A stretch of DNA of 64,000 nucleotides from Bosea sp. (in: a-proteobacteria) (GCA_023910605.1 JAAVVV010000001.1:2842698-2906697); one strand, 5' to 3'. Positions 9,010-19,328 are shown, counted from the first letter of the stretch. Notes: generated by a model not told the origin, from the sequence alone. Numbers and translations are program-made.

Positions 9010-11358
9010 ATGAAGATTGCGGTGATCGGCGGCGGTCCTGCGGGCCTCTATTTCTCGATCCTGCTCAGGCAGTCGCGGCCCGATGCGGCCATCACCATCC
9101 ATGAGCGCAACCAGGCGGACGACACGTTCGGCTTTGGCGTCGTGTTTTCGGACCAGACGCTGGACACCTTCAAGGCGCATGATCTGGAGAGCTACGAGGC
9201 GATCCGCCGGTCCTTCGCCTACTGGGACGACATAGAGGTGCACTTCAAGGACACGGTGCACCGCATCGGCGGCAACGGCTTCTGCGGCTGCTCACGCCGC
9301 ACCTTGCTGCTTTTGCTCCAGCAGCGAGCGCGCCAGCTCGGCGTGGCGATGGAGTTCGGCGTCGAGATCGCAGACGATACAGGTCTGGATGCCGACCTTA
9401 TCGTCATCGCCGACGGGCTGAACTCGCGCCTGCGCGAGCGCCACCGCGAGCATTTCGGCACGAAGGTCGATCTCAGGCCCAACAAGTTCTCCTGGATGGG
9501 CTCGACCCGCCCCTTCGACGCCTTCAACTACTTCTTCCGCGAGACGGAAGCCGGCGTCTTCATCGCCCATTGCTACCAGTATGAGGCCAATGCCTCGACC
9601 TGGGTGCTCGAGACGACGCCCGAGACCTGGGCCCGCGCCGGCCTCGACATCATGGATGAGCAAGAGAGCGCCCGCTACATGGAGGGCGTCTTCGCGGCCG
9701 AGCTTCAGGGCCACCGCCTTCAGACCAACCGGTCGATCTGGCGCTCCTTCCCCATGCTGCGCAACGAGCGCTGGGTGAAGGACAACATGGTCCTGATCGG
9801 CGACGCCAAGGCCACCGCGCATTACTCGATCGGCTCGGGAACCAAGCTGGCGATGGAGGATGCAATCGCCCTGCACAAGTCGCTGCTGGCGACGGGCAGC
9901 GTGTCGGAGGCGCTGGCCCACTTCGAGACCACCCGCCGCAACGAGGTCGAGCGGACCCAGCACGCGGCCGACACCTCGCTTGTCTGGTTCGAGGAGGTGG
10001 AGCGCTTCTGGGACATGGACCCGACCCAGTTCGCCTTCGGCCTGATGACGCGCGCCAAGGCCATCACCTACGACAACCTCAGGCTGCGCGCTCCGCAATT
10101 CGTTGCGGCGGTCGATGACATGATGGCGCGGGATGTCGCGGCCCGCGGCATCACCGCCGAGCCGCACACGGCCGTGGCGCCCATGTTCCAGCCCTATCGC
10201 CTGCGCGACATGGCTTTGGCCAACCGCGTTGTGGTGTCGCCGATGTGCATGTACTCCGCCAAGGATGGCAGGCCCGGCGACTTCCACCTCGTGCATTACG
10301 GCGCGCGCGCCATGGGCGGCGCAGGGCTGATCTTCACCGAGATGACATGCCCTTCGCCGGAAGCCCGGATCACGCCCGGCTGCACCGGCCTGTGGAACGA
10401 GGCCCAGACGCTGGCGTGGAAGCGCATCGTCGACTTCGTGCATGCCAATGGCGACAGCCGCATCTGCCTCCAGCTCGGCCATGCCGGCCGCAAGGGCGCG
10501 TCAAAACTGATGTGGGACGGCATGGACCGCCCCCTCGCCGAGGGTGGCTGGCCCCTCATCGCCCCATCTGCGCTGCCGTACTATCCGGAAAGCCAGACGC
10601 CGCGCGCAATGGACGAGCAGGACATGGCGCGGGTGACGGCGGATTTCGTGGGGGCCGTGCGCCGCGCGGAGGAGGCCGGCTTCGACATGCTGGAGCTGCA
10701 TTGCGCACATGGCTACCTCTTGGCTTCGTTCATCTCGCCGGTGACCAACCACCGCACCGATGACCATGGCGGCGCTCTGGAAAACCGGCTGCGTTTCCCG
10801 CTACGTGTCTTCGAGGCGATGCGGGCGGCGTGGCCGGCGCACAAGCCGATGTCCGTGCGCATTTCCGCCTCCGACTGGATGGCGGGCGGCCTCACGGCTG
10901 ACGAGGCGGTAGAGGTTTCCAAAGCCTTCGGCCGCGCAGGCGCAGACCTCATCGACGTGTCCTCGGGGCAGACCGCGCCTCAATCGCGGCCGCAATACGG
11001 GCGCATGTTCCAGACGCCCTTCTCGGACCAGATCCGCAACGAGGCCAAGGTGGCCACCATGGCCGTGGGCTCGATCACGGGCGCCGATCAGATCAACACG
11101 ATCATCGCGGCCGGCCGCGCTGATCTGGTGGCGCTAGGCCGTCCGCATCTGGCCGATCCAGCCTTCACCCTGCGCGCGGCGGCCTGGTATGGCGATGCCG
11201 ACCATGTTTCGCCGCGCCAGTATGGCCCCGGCCGCGACGCGCTCTATCGCCAGCTTGAGAAGGAGCGGACCGACCTCGCCGAACTCAGACTCAAGGCCCG
11301 GCCCACCAGCCACGCACCCGCCATGGAGGACACGCTGCCCAGCCTCGCGGCGCAGTGA
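9010..11358 (+). CDS. Bifunctional aryl-CoA monooxygenase/reductase (salicylyl-CoA 5-hydroxylase / 2-aminobenzoyl-CoA monooxygenase-reductase type)
   Basis: 782 residues, start MKIAVIGGGPAGLYF. The N-terminal half is a class A FAD monooxygenase: GGGPAG dinucleotide motif at 7-12, VLIGDAKATAHYSIGSG for FAD ribityl contact. The C-terminal half, from about residue 392 (MFQPYRLRDMALANR), is an Old Yellow Enzyme-type FMN oxidoreductase with PMCMYS, LQLGHAGRKG and HCAHGYLLASF. This fusion is known from the 2-aminobenzoyl-CoA monooxygenase/reductase of Azoarcus evansii and from proteins annotated as salicylyl-CoA 5-hydroxylase/oxidoreductase; both dearomatise or hydroxylate CoA-activated aromatics. 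The CoA ligase and downstream beta-oxidation genes are not beside it, so the substrate is open. Preceded by a palindromic operator candidate. Confidence 0.88.
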   Translation: MKIAVIGGGPAGLYFSILLRQSRPDAAITIHERNQADDTFGFGVVFSDQTLDTFKAHDLESYEAIRRSFAYWDDIEVHFKDTVHRIGGNGFCGCSRRTLLLLLQQRARQLGVAMEFGVEIADDTGLDADLIVIADGLNSRLRERHREHFGTKVDLRPNKFSWMGSTRPFDAFNYFFRETEAGVFIAHCYQYEANASTWVLETTPETWARAGLDIMDEQESARYMEGVFAAELQGHRLQTNRSIWRSFPMLRNERWVKDNMVLIGDAKATAHYSIGSGTKLAMEDAIALHKSLLATGSVSEALAHFETTRRNEVERTQHAADTSLVWFEEVERFWDMDPTQFAFGLMTRAKAITYDNLRLRAPQFVAAVDDMMARDVAARGITAEPHTAVAPMFQPYRLRDMALANRVVVSPMCMYSAKDGRPGDFHLVHYGARAMGGAGLIFTEMTCPSPEARITPGCTGLWNEAQTLAWKRIVDFVHANGDSRICLQLGHAGRKGASKLMWDGMDRPLAEGGWPLIAPSALPYYPESQTPRAMDEQDMARVTADFVGAVRRAEEAGFDMLELHCAHGYLLASFISPVTNHRTDDHGGALENRLRFPLRVFEAMRAAWPAHKPMSVRISASDWMAGGLTADEAVEVSKAFGRAGADLIDVSSGQTAPQSRPQYGRMFQTPFSDQIRNEAKVATMAVGSITGADQINTIIAAGRADLVALGRPHLADPAFTLRAAAWYGDADHVSPRQYGPGRDALYRQLEKERTDLAELRLKARPTSHAPAMEDTLPSLAAQ

Positions 11359-12170
11359 TCTCCAGGCGGCGGCCCAACCTCAGTTGCGGCTGAACTGCGT
11401 GCTTGCCTTCTCTTCGCGGTTGTTCTGATGGGCGCCCCGGGCATTGGTCGGCGAAACCTTGCGCGGCGGGAGGCTGACATCAGGCCCTCCCGCCTTCACG
11501 GCGTCGGCGCTTGCGCGGCTCGACATCACCACAAGCGGCTGGCCAGGCAGCGCCAGGCTGACACCACGCCCTTGCAATCGCCATGACCGTCGGAGCGCGC
11601 ACAGAACAAGCCGCTCCAGCGGGAGTCACAGGCCCGCGCAGCCAATCAGGGCAGCGTCAGGACCGGCGAAGGCGCAGGCGGCGTGGCCGGCCTGGTCTGG
11701 CGGAGGCACAGCTTGCCGATCATCAGAACGGCCAACGAGCCGGGGGGCAAGGCCCGGATCTTCATGGACTCAGTCCATTTCAACATGGGCGGGGCGGGCG
11801 CAGCGCTGAGCCTGCAAGAGGCCGCTGCCCGGGACCGCATCGCGATTTGCCGGACCTGAGGTTGTTGCGGCTCGCCGTGATCCGCCTTTTGCACAGTCGA
11901 ATGACGCCTTCCGGCCGCAGCCGCGCATTCAGCGGCATCTCGCGAAACTGCACGAAAACCTGCGCGTTTCGGCATCAGATATTTTCTGGCTCTGGCTTGA
12001 CGCTTGAATCAAGCGGGTTGAATATGGATTTGGAGCAGTTCAAACCTGCCGCCCGGGTCACACTGGCGGCGCTGCCGAAGGCGCACCCGGCGCGGCTGGC
12101 GGGAGCTGCCAAGATCAAAGGACCGTGCGCGCTATCCCGCGACGACGCGGCAATTCGAAGGAGGTATGAC
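11359..12170. other. Long intergenic region without a convincing gene
   Basis: About 810 bases between the fused flavoenzyme and coxS. A minus-strand frame from about 11975 to 11646 contains [19 protein letters not shown], and another open frame, about 80 codons with no ATG at its head, ends at 11380 with VSPTNARGAHQNNREEK; a frameshift would be needed to join anything. These may be remnants of a decayed small gene, but nothing is recognisable. The right end should hold the cox promoter. Confidence 0.4.
12001..12015. promoter_or_regulatory. 7-1-7 inverted repeat upstream of the cox-like operon
   Basis: cgcttga-a-tcaagcg forms a perfect 7-bp inverted repeat with a one-base spacer, about 155 bases before coxS. 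Its symmetry suits a dimeric regulator at the cox promoter. No adjacent regulator gene exists, so this is a weak inference. Confidence 0.3.
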
Positions 12171-12668
<498 letters not shown>

Positions 12669-12853
12669 ACCGCGCCTGAGCTGCGCCACGGGTCGGCGCG
12701 CTGTCGGCCTGCCGCAACCATGCGGCCCATGAACCAGCCGGAGCCTCTCGAACGGGCGTCAATGATCGGGTCATCCACCCGTGCTCCGGACCAGTCCCGA
12801 CAAAGACGGCGGACAACGCCACAGGATCCATCATCTCCGGGAGGAGCCTCACC

Positions 12854-15217
12854 ATGACAGCCACGGGCATAGGCGCTTCGGTCAAGCGCAAGGAAGATCA
12901 CCGCTTCATCACCGGCGCAGGCCGCTACACCGACGACATCAACCGGCCCGGCCAGGCCCATGCCTATTTCCTGCGTTCGCCTCACGCGCACGCCACCATC
13001 AAGGGCATCGACGCCTCGGCCGCCAGGGCGATGCCGGGTGTGCTGGCGGTGCTGACGGGCGAGGATCTCGCGGCCGACAAGATCGGCGGCCTGATCTGCG
13101 GCTGGATGATCCACAACAAGGATGGCACGCCGATGAAGGCCGGCGCCCACCCTGCCCTCGCCCAGGGCAAGGTGCGCTATGTCGGCGATCATGTCGCCGT
13201 CGTCGTGGCGGACACCCTGGCGCAGGCGCGCGACGCCGCCGAGGCCGTCATCGTGGACTACGGCGTGCTGCCGGCGGTGGTGGACACTGCGGGCGCGACG
13301 CGCGCCGGTGTCACGATCCATGACGTCGCTCCCGACAACACCGTCTATAACTGGCACCTCGGCAACAAGGCCGAGACGGATGCGGCCTTTGCGGCGGCGA
13401 AGCACGTCGTCAGGATGAACATCGTCAACAACCGCCTCGCGCCGAACCCGATGGAGCCGCGCGCCGCGATCGGGGTCTATGAAAAGGCCGAGGATCACTA
13501 CACGCTCTACACCACGAGCCAGAACCCGCATGTCGCGCGCCTCGTGCTCTCCGCCTTCATCGGCATCGCGCCGGAGAACAAGCTTCGGGTCATCGCCCCC
13601 GATGTCGGCGGCGGCTTCGGCTCGAAGATCTTCATCTATGCCGAGGAGACGGTCTGCGTCTGGGCCTCGAAGAAGGTCGGCCGGCCGGTGAAGTGGAACT
13701 CTGACCGCACCGAGGCCTTCCTCTGCGACGCCCATGGCCGCGACCATGTCACGGAGGCCCAGATGGCGGTCGACGCCAATGGCAGGATCACGGGCCTCAA
13801 GGTCCACACCATCGCGAACCTCGGCGCCTATCTCTCGACCTTCTCGTCCTCTGTGCCGACCTATCTCTACGCGCCGCTGCTCAGTGGCCAGTACAACATC
13901 CCGGCCATCTATGCCGAGGTGGATGCGGTCTACACCACCACCGCTCCCGTCGACGCCTATCGCGGGGCGGGCCGGCCGGAGGCGACCTTCGTGGTCGAGC
14001 GCCTTGTCGAGGTGGCCGCGCGCCAGCTTGGCATCGACCCGGCCAAGTTCCGCGAGATGAACTACATCACCAAGTTCCCGCACCAGACGCCGGTGATCAT
14101 GTGCTACGACGCGGGCAACTATAACGCCTCGATGAAAAAGGCGCTGGAAGCGGCTGACTACAAGGGCTTCGGCAAGCGCCGCAAGGAGGCCGAAAAGCGC
14201 GGCAAGCTGCGCGGCATCGGCTTCTCCTCCTACATCGAGGCCTGCGGCATCGCCCCGTCAGCGGCGGTGGGTTCGCTCGGCGCAGGCGTGGGCCTGTGGG
14301 AATCGGCCGAGGTGCGCGTCAACCCGATCGGTACGGTGGAGATCCTGACCGGCTCGCACAGCCACGGCCAGGGCCACGAAACCACCTTCGCCCAGCTCGT
14401 CTGCGACAGGCTCGGTGTGCCGCTCGAGGCCGTCTCCATCATCCATGGCGACACCGACAAGGTGCAGATGGGCATGGGCACCTATGGATCGCGCTCTGGC
14501 GCGGTCGGCATGTCCGCCATTGCCAAGGCTCTCGACAAGGTGATCGCCAAGGGCAAGAAGGTCGCCGCCTATGTCCTTGAGGCGTCCGAACAGGACATCG
14601 ACTTCAAGGATGGCAAGTTCAGCGTGCGGGGCACCGACAAGACGCTGGATTTCGGCGCCTGCGCCCTTCAGGCCTACATCGCGCACAAGTTCAACGGGCA
14701 GGACCTTGAGCCCGGCATGAAGGAAGGCGCCTTCTATGACCCGACAAACTTCACCTTCCCTGCCGGCGTGCACATCGCCGAGGTCGAGATCGACCCCGAG
14801 ACGGGCGTGACGAAGGTGGTGAACTGGACGGCCGTGGATGATTTCGGCGTCGTCATCAATCCGATGATCGTCGAGGGCCAGGTGCATGGCGGCATCGCCC
14901 AGGGCATCGGCCAGGCCATGCTGGAGGGCGTCGTCTACAATGCCGACGGCCAGCTCATGACCGCGAGCTACATGGACTACTGCATGCCGCGCGCCGACGA
15001 CCTGCCTTCCTTCTCGGTTGGCATGACGGTGACCGCATGCCCGTCCAATCCGCTCGGCATCAAGGGCTGCGGCGAGGCCGGGGCGATCGCCGCCCCGCCC
15101 GCGCTGATCAACGCCATCACCGATGCGGTCGGCCATGAAGATGTCACCATGCCTGCCACGCCGAAGGTTGTGTGGCGCGCGGCGCAGAAAGCCATGAAGA
15201 AGATGGCTGCCGAGTAA
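12854..15217 (+). CDS. coxL: CoxL-like molybdopterin-binding large subunit (form II)
   Basis: 787 residues with ribosome binding site gggagga. It is the molybdenum-binding subunit of the xanthine dehydrogenase family. The active-site loop reads AYRGAGR at 368-374, the form-II motif; genuine CO dehydrogenases (form I) have AYXCSFR with a catalytic cysteine. The C-terminal [17 protein letters not shown] carries the conserved glutamate next to Mo. [10 protein letters not shown] and [14 protein letters not shown] contact the cofactor. The enzyme therefore probably oxidises an aldehyde, N-heterocycle or other organic substrate and not CO. It sits between coxS and coxM and is followed by maturation genes coxD, coxE and coxG. 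Confidence 0.93.
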   Translation: MTATGIGASVKRKEDHRFITGAGRYTDDINRPGQAHAYFLRSPHAHATIKGIDASAARAMPGVLAVLTGEDLAADKIGGLICGWMIHNKDGTPMKAGAHPALAQGKVRYVGDHVAVVVADTLAQARDAAEAVIVDYGVLPAVVDTAGATRAGVTIHDVAPDNTVYNWHLGNKAETDAAFAAAKHVVRMNIVNNRLAPNPMEPRAAIGVYEKAEDHYTLYTTSQNPHVARLVLSAFIGIAPENKLRVIAPDVGGGFGSKIFIYAEETVCVWASKKVGRPVKWNSDRTEAFLCDAHGRDHVTEAQMAVDANGRITGLKVHTIANLGAYLSTFSSSVPTYLYAPLLSGQYNIPAIYAEVDAVYTTTAPVDAYRGAGRPEATFVVERLVEVAARQLGIDPAKFREMNYITKFPHQTPVIMCYDAGNYNASMKKALEAADYKGFGKRRKEAEKRGKLRGIGFSSYIEACGIAPSAAVGSLGAGVGLWESAEVRVNPIGTVEILTGSHSHGQGHETTFAQLVCDRLGVPLEAVSIIHGDTDKVQMGMGTYGSRSGAVGMSAIAKALDKVIAKGKKVAAYVLEASEQDIDFKDGKFSVRGTDKTLDFGACALQAYIAHKFNGQDLEPGMKEGAFYDPTNFTFPAGVHIAEVEIDPETGVTKVVNWTAVDDFGVVINPMIVEGQVHGGIAQGIGQAMLEGVVYNADGQLMTASYMDYCMPRADDLPSFSVGMTVTACPSNPLGIKGCGEAGAIAAPPALINAITDAVGHEDVTMPATPKVVWRAAQKAMKKMAAE

Positions 15218-15230
15218 GCCGCGCTTTTGC

Positions 15231-15360
15231 TCCCTCTCCCCCTGCGGGAGAGGGCCGGGGAGGCGTTTCACTACTCTTCCCGGTTTCGATTTCATCCCGA
15301 GGGGCGGCGGCATTGGCCGCATGGTCCCTCTCCCTAACCCTCTTCCGTCGGGCAGAGGGA
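15231..15360. repeat. Pair of hairpin-forming CCCTCTCCC elements between coxL and coxM
   Basis: The first element has arms ccctctccc (15232-15240) and gggagaggg (15246-15254). The second has tccctct (15325-15331) and agaggga (15354-15360) and repeats the ccctctccc core. Such purine/pyrimidine-rich palindromes are a common dispersed intergenic repeat in alphaproteobacteria. Lying inside an operon they could stabilise or attenuate the message between the large and medium subunits. Confidence 0.55.
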
Positions 15361-15379
15361 ACAGAGCGGAGGACACATC

Positions 15380-16183
15380 ATGTACGCATTCACCTATCAT
15401 CGCCCCGATACCGTTCGGCAGGCGGCCGGCCTTGTTGCCCGCAAGGAGGACGCCAAGCTTCTGGCCGGCGGCCACACGCTGCTGCCCACCATGAAGCAGC
15501 GGCTCGCCTCCCCGGCCAGCCTGATCGACCTTGGCGGCGTCGCCGAGCTCAAGGGGATCGAGCGCAAGGGCCGCGCCGTCGTCGTGGGCGCGATGACCAC
15601 CCACGCGGAGGTGGCCGCAAGCCCCGTGATGCGCGAGGCCATACCGGGCCTCGCCGACCTCGCCGGCAACATTGGCGACCCGCATGTGCGCCATCGCGGC
15701 ACCATAGGCGGCTCCGTAGCCAACAACGACCCGGCGGCGTGCTACCCCTCAGCCTGCATCGCGCTGGGCGCTACGATCGTCACCAGCAAGCGGCGCATTC
15801 CGGCCGATGAGTTCTTCCAGGGCATGTTCGGCACCGCCCTCGAGGATGGCGAGATCATCACGAAGGTGATCTTTCCCGTGCCCTCGCGGGCGGCCTACGC
15901 CAAGTTCGCCAATCCGGCCTCGCGCTATGCGCTGGTGGGCGTGTTCGTGGCCAAGCGTGGCGGCGAGGTTCGCGTCGCGGTCACCGGCGCGGGCGCTTCG
16001 GGCGTGTTCCGCTGGACAGCGGCGGAACTGGCTCTGGACCAGCGCTACTCTTCCAAGTCGCTGATCGGCCTTCAGGCCAGCGCCGAGAACCTGAACTCCG
16101 ACATCCATGCGGATGCGGAATACCGCGCCCATCTGATTGGCGTCATGGCCCGCCGCGCGGTGGATGCTTCGCTCGGCAAGTGA
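15380..16183 (+). CDS. coxM: CoxM-like FAD-binding medium subunit
   Basis: 267 residues beginning MYAFTYHRPDTVRQAA, with aggac as upstream binding site. This is the vanillyl-alcohol-oxidase-fold FAD subunit: LLAGGHTLLP (32-41) and GNIGDPHVRHRGTIGGSVANNDPA (part: HRGTIGGSVANND) are the two FAD motifs of CO dehydrogenase medium subunits. It passes electrons from the Fe-S subunit to the quinone pool or NAD. It is slightly short for the family but has the complete C-terminal CODH-type domain. Gene order S-L-M differs from the classical coxMSL order. Confidence 0.92.
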   Translation: MYAFTYHRPDTVRQAAGLVARKEDAKLLAGGHTLLPTMKQRLASPASLIDLGGVAELKGIERKGRAVVVGAMTTHAEVAASPVMREAIPGLADLAGNIGDPHVRHRGTIGGSVANNDPAACYPSACIALGATIVTSKRRIPADEFFQGMFGTALEDGEIITKVIFPVPSRAAYAKFANPASRYALVGVFVAKRGGEVRVAVTGAGASGVFRWTAAELALDQRYSSKSLIGLQASAENLNSDIHADAEYRAHLIGVMARRAVDASLGK

Positions 16184-16280
16184 ATGTCCCGCATGTGGTC
16201 ATCATGCATGTAAGGGGCTCAGCATGACGCACTTGCGACTGTCCCGTCACCCGACGGGGCGGTCGCAACGGTTCGCAGGC

Positions 16281-16634
16281 TCAGCAGAAGAAGCGTTCCA
16301 CGGCGATCTTGCTGTCCCTGACCGTGTAAAGCCCAACGTCGCGCGAATGGCGGCGCACGCCGGTCGCCTTGACCGTGAAGTCCGTATCGAACACCACCGC
16401 GAACTGGTCGCCATTCACGAACGGCCCCTCCGTCGTCATGGCGTGGACCTCATGGTTCTCAAACCACCACTGAACCTTGGCGGCGACCGCCTCCGCCCCT
16501 TCCAGCCGCGCCATCGGACCCTCCATGGCCTCGATGCTGACAATGTCGGGGGCGTTGAACTGCATGCCTGCGGCATGATGATCACCGGCCTTGAGCAGCG
16601 CGGTGAAGGCTTGGGCGATGTCGGCAACAGACAT
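16281..16634 (-). CDS. NTF2/SnoaL-like family protein
   Basis: 117 residues from MSVADIAQAFTALLKAG; in-frame ATGs at 16664 and 16697 would add a poorly conserved leader. The fold is suggested by the alternating pattern with VSIEAMEGPMARLEGAEAV, a tryptophan-rich helix VQWWFENHEVH and strand FVNGDQFAVVFDTDFT, ending GLYTVRDSKIAVERFF. Such proteins are small cone-shaped dimers with varied or no enzymatic activity. It interrupts the cox cluster on the opposite strand between coxM and coxD, and may be an unrelated insertion or a substrate-binding accessory. No function can be assigned. Confidence 0.75.
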   Translation of the reverse strand: MSVADIAQAFTALLKAGDHHAAGMQFNAPDIVSIEAMEGPMARLEGAEAVAAKVQWWFENHEVHAMTTEGPFVNGDQFAVVFDTDFTVKATGVRRHSRDVGLYTVRDSKIAVERFFC

Positions 16635-16768
16635 GATGGGACCTGTTGTTTCCGATTTGTTCATGATATTGGAAGCTATGTCATGCCCCCGTGTCATGTC
16701 AACGTGGTGACGCCATCGCCGGCATGGGCCATAACCAACGACATCCGCCCTCTGTCCCGGCTTGCCTG

Positions 16769-17665
16769 ATGATCGCGCTTCCCACCTCCATCGATGCCAC
16801 TGCCGCGCTGCTCAAGTCGGGCGGCTACGTCGCCGATCGGGCGCTGGCGACCGTGCTGTTCCTGGCCTTGCGCATGGGCCGCCCCCTCCTGCTGGAGGGC
16901 GAGGCCGGCGTCGGCAAGACCGAGATCGCCAAGGTCCTGAGCGCGACGCTTGGACGGCGGCTGATCCGCCTGCAATGCTATGAGGGGCTCGATATCTCCT
17001 CCGCCGTCTATGAGTGGAACTATGCCCAGCAGATGATGGCGATCCGCCTCGCGGAAGCGGGCGGCAATGTCGATCGCGGCCGGTTGGAGAGCGAACTGTT
17101 CTCCGAGCGCTATCTCATCCGCCGCCCGCTTCTGCAGGCGCTGGAGCCCGATGCCGCCGGCCCGCCCATCCTGCTGATCGACGAGCTTGACCGCACGGAC
17201 GAAGCCTTCGAGGCCTTCCTGCTCGAAGTGCTGTCCGATGCGCAGGTCACCATTCCCGAGCTGGGCACCATCCGCGCGGCGCAGCCGCCGATTGTGATCG
17301 TGACGTCGAACCGCACGCGCGAAATCCACGACGCGCTGAAGCGGCGCTGCCTCTATCACTGGGTCGATTATCCGGATTCCGAGCGCGAGCTGGCCATCCT
17401 GAAGGCGCGCGCGCCGCAGGCCCCGGCGAGGCTCTCACGCCAGATCGTCGCCTTCGTGCAGGCCATCCGCAAGGAAGAGCTGTTCAAGGCCCCGGGCGTG
17501 GCCGAGACGATCGATTGGGCGACCGCCCTTGTCGAGCTTGACGCGGTGGCGCTCGACCCCGCGCTGGTCTCCGACACCATCGGCGCCCTGCTGAAGTATC
17601 AGGACGACATCCAGAAGATGCAGGGCAGCGCGGTCAAGAAGCTGCTCGACGAGGCGCGGCGCTGA
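16769..17665 (+). CDS. coxD: MoxR/CoxD-like AAA+ ATPase
   Basis: 298 residues. Start MIALPTSIDATAALL is preferred; ATGs at 16691 and 16724 would run back over the start of the divergent gene. Walker A GEAGVGKT is at 44-51, Walker B LLIDELDRTDE at about 134-144, with the MoxR sensor region VIVTSNRTREIHDALKRRC. CoxD is a membrane-associated AAA+ chaperone that helps install the sulfurated Cu/Mo centre of CO dehydrogenase; related MoxR ATPases work with VWA proteins. The next gene is that VWA partner, overlapping by one base (TGATG). Confidence 0.9.
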   Translation: MIALPTSIDATAALLKSGGYVADRALATVLFLALRMGRPLLLEGEAGVGKTEIAKVLSATLGRRLIRLQCYEGLDISSAVYEWNYAQQMMAIRLAEAGGNVDRGRLESELFSERYLIRRPLLQALEPDAAGPPILLIDELDRTDEAFEAFLLEVLSDAQVTIPELGTIRAAQPPIVIVTSNRTREIHDALKRRCLYHWVDYPDSERELAILKARAPQAPARLSRQIVAFVQAIRKEELFKAPGVAETIDWATALVELDAVALDPALVSDTIGALLKYQDDIQKMQGSAVKKLLDEARR

Positions 17666-18882
17666 TGGATGATGCGCCGCCCGGCGTCATCGCCGACAAT
17701 GTCGCCTATTTCGCCCGCGCCCTGCGCGGCGCTGGCCTCAAGGTCGGCCCCGGCGCCGTGCTTGAGGCTGTGCGGGCGCTGGAGAGCGGCGCGCTGGGCG
17801 GGCGGGAGGACGTGTTCTGGACGCTTCATGCCGTCTTCGTGAAGCGGCGCGAGGATATGGGCGTGTTTGCCCAGGCATTCGCGCTGTTCTGGCGCCGCCG
17901 CGCCCTCATCGAAAAGATGATGGCCATGCTCTCGCCCGAGGCGCTGGCTCCGCCCAGGCCCGAAGGCCGCCCGGAGGCCGGCGCGCTGCGGGTGCAGGAT
18001 GCCTTCAACCCGCCGCGCCAGCGCGACGAGGATGTGGTTCAGGAATTGAAGGAGCTTACGGGCCGTCTGACCATCTCGGACAAGGAAACCTTGAAGGCGC
18101 GGGATTTCGCGCAGATGACGGCCGCCGAGATCGACAATGCGCGCCGCATGATCGCCGCGATGCGCCTGCCCGATGATCGTGTGCCAACCCGCCGTTTCCG
18201 CCCCATCGCGAACGGCCGCCGCATAGACCTGCGCCGCACCTTGCGCCGGTCGATGCGCGGCGGCGGGGCCGGCATCGAGCTTGCTTTCCGCGAGCGGGAT
18301 GAACGCCAGCCGCCCGTCGTGGCGCTGGTCGACATCTCCGGCTCGATGGCGGAATACAGCCGCATCCTCCTGCATTTCCTGCACACGCTGACGGCAAGCC
18401 GGCGCAGCGTCCACAGCTTCACCTTCGGGACCCGGCTCACCAATGTCTCGCGCCTGCTGCGCACGCGCGACCCGGACGAGGCGCTTGCCCTTTGCGGCCG
18501 GGCCGCGCCGGACTGGGAGGGCGGCACGCGCATCGGCCAGGCGCTGCACGATTTCAACCGGCTCTGGTCGCGCCGCGTCCTGTCGGGGGGAGCTGTCGTG
18601 CTGCTGTTCACCGACGGGCTGGAACGGCAGGGGCTCGACCAGCTTGCCTTCGAGGCGGATCGGCTTCACCGTTCCTGCCGGCGGCTGATCTGGCTCAATC
18701 CCCTGCTGCGCTTCGACGCATTCGAGGCGCGCGCCGGCGGGATCAGGGCGCTCCTGCCCCATGTCGACGAATTCCGCACCATCCACAACCTCAGGGCGAT
18801 GGAAGGGCTGATTGCAGCGCTCGGCCCGGCAGGCGCCGGCCGCGGCGTTGATCCGCGGGCCTGGCTCAGCGCCGCGGCCTAG
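17665..18882 (+). CDS. coxE: CoxE-like VWA-domain protein
   Basis: 405 residues, starting in a TGATG overlap with coxD. The C-terminal half is a von Willebrand A domain with MIDAS DISGSMAEYS (Asp223, Ser225, Ser227). The N-terminal half (FARALRGAGLKVGPGAVLEAVRALE, PTRRFRPIANGRRIDLRRTLRRSMR) is typical of CoxE. CoxE works with the CoxD ATPase during metal-cofactor maturation of the molybdenum hydroxylase. Its presence with CoxD and CoxG beside a form-II enzyme suggests that the enzyme also needs post-translational maturation. It overlaps the end of coxG on the other strand by four bases. Confidence 0.9.
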   Translation: MDDAPPGVIADNVAYFARALRGAGLKVGPGAVLEAVRALESGALGGREDVFWTLHAVFVKRREDMGVFAQAFALFWRRRALIEKMMAMLSPEALAPPRPEGRPEAGALRVQDAFNPPRQRDEDVVQELKELTGRLTISDKETLKARDFAQMTAAEIDNARRMIAAMRLPDDRVPTRRFRPIANGRRIDLRRTLRRSMRGGGAGIELAFRERDERQPPVVALVDISGSMAEYSRILLHFLHTLTASRRSVHSFTFGTRLTNVSRLLRTRDPDEALALCGRAAPDWEGGTRIGQALHDFNRLWSRRVLSGGAVVLLFTDGLERQGLDQLAFEADRLHRSCRRLIWLNPLLRFDAFEARAGGIRALLPHVDEFRTIHNLRAMEGLIAALGPAGAGRGVDPRAWLSAAA

Positions 18883-19328
18883 GCCGCCACGGCTACAGCG
18901 AACCTGGCGAAGAACTCGTCGGCATATTTCTTGGCCACCGAGTCGATCAGGCGCGAGCCTAGCTGCATGATCTTGCCGCCCACCTGTGCGTCAACGTCAT
19001 AGCTCAGCAAGGTGCCCCCGCCTTCGGCGTCGCTCAGCGCCACCTTGGCGCCGCCCTTGGCGAAGCCTGCGATGCCGCCCTCGCCTTCGCCGCTGATCGT
19101 GTAGCCATTGGGCGGGTCGAGGTCACGCAGCTCGACCTTGCCCTTGAACGTGGCCTTCACGGGACCGAGCTTGATCTTGGCCACGGCCGAGAAATGCGTG
19201 TCGTCATCCTTGTTGAGCGCCTCGCAGCCCGGAATGCACGCTTTCAGCACCTCCGGATCGTTGAGCTTGGCCCAAACCACCTCGCGGCTGGCGGGAAGCG
19301 TCACCTCGCCGCTCATCTTCATTGCCAT
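18879..19328 (-). CDS. coxG: CoxG-like SRPBCC-family protein
   Basis: 149 residues, MAMKMSGEVTLPASREVVW. The SRPBCC/START-like fold is recognised from VWAKLNDPEVLKACIPGCEAL, LGPVKATFKGKVEL and the GEGEGGIAGFAKGGAKVAL strand pair, the standard CoxG pattern. In Oligotropha CoxG anchors CO dehydrogenase to the membrane. Here the terminal hydrophobic tail is short (about FARFAVAVAA), so membrane attachment is uncertain. It is convergent with coxE and divergent from the following lyase gene, so it has its own promoter. Confidence 0.9.
   Translation of the reverse strand: MAMKMSGEVTLPASREVVWAKLNDPEVLKACIPGCEALNKDDDTHFSAVAKIKLGPVKATFKGKVELRDLDPPNGYTISGEGEGGIAGFAKGGAKVALSDAEGGGTLLSYDVDAQVGGKIMQLGSRLIDSVAKKYADEFFARFAVAVAA

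Noticed and set aside
11583-12170. Long N-terminal extension of the CoxS-like protein
   Set aside because: The family starts at the ATG at 12171, which has a strong ribosome binding site; the extension is unrelated sequence.
12854-15217. Annotation as a genuine CO dehydrogenase (form I)
   Set aside because: The active-site loop is AYRGAGR and lacks the cysteine of AYXCSFR.
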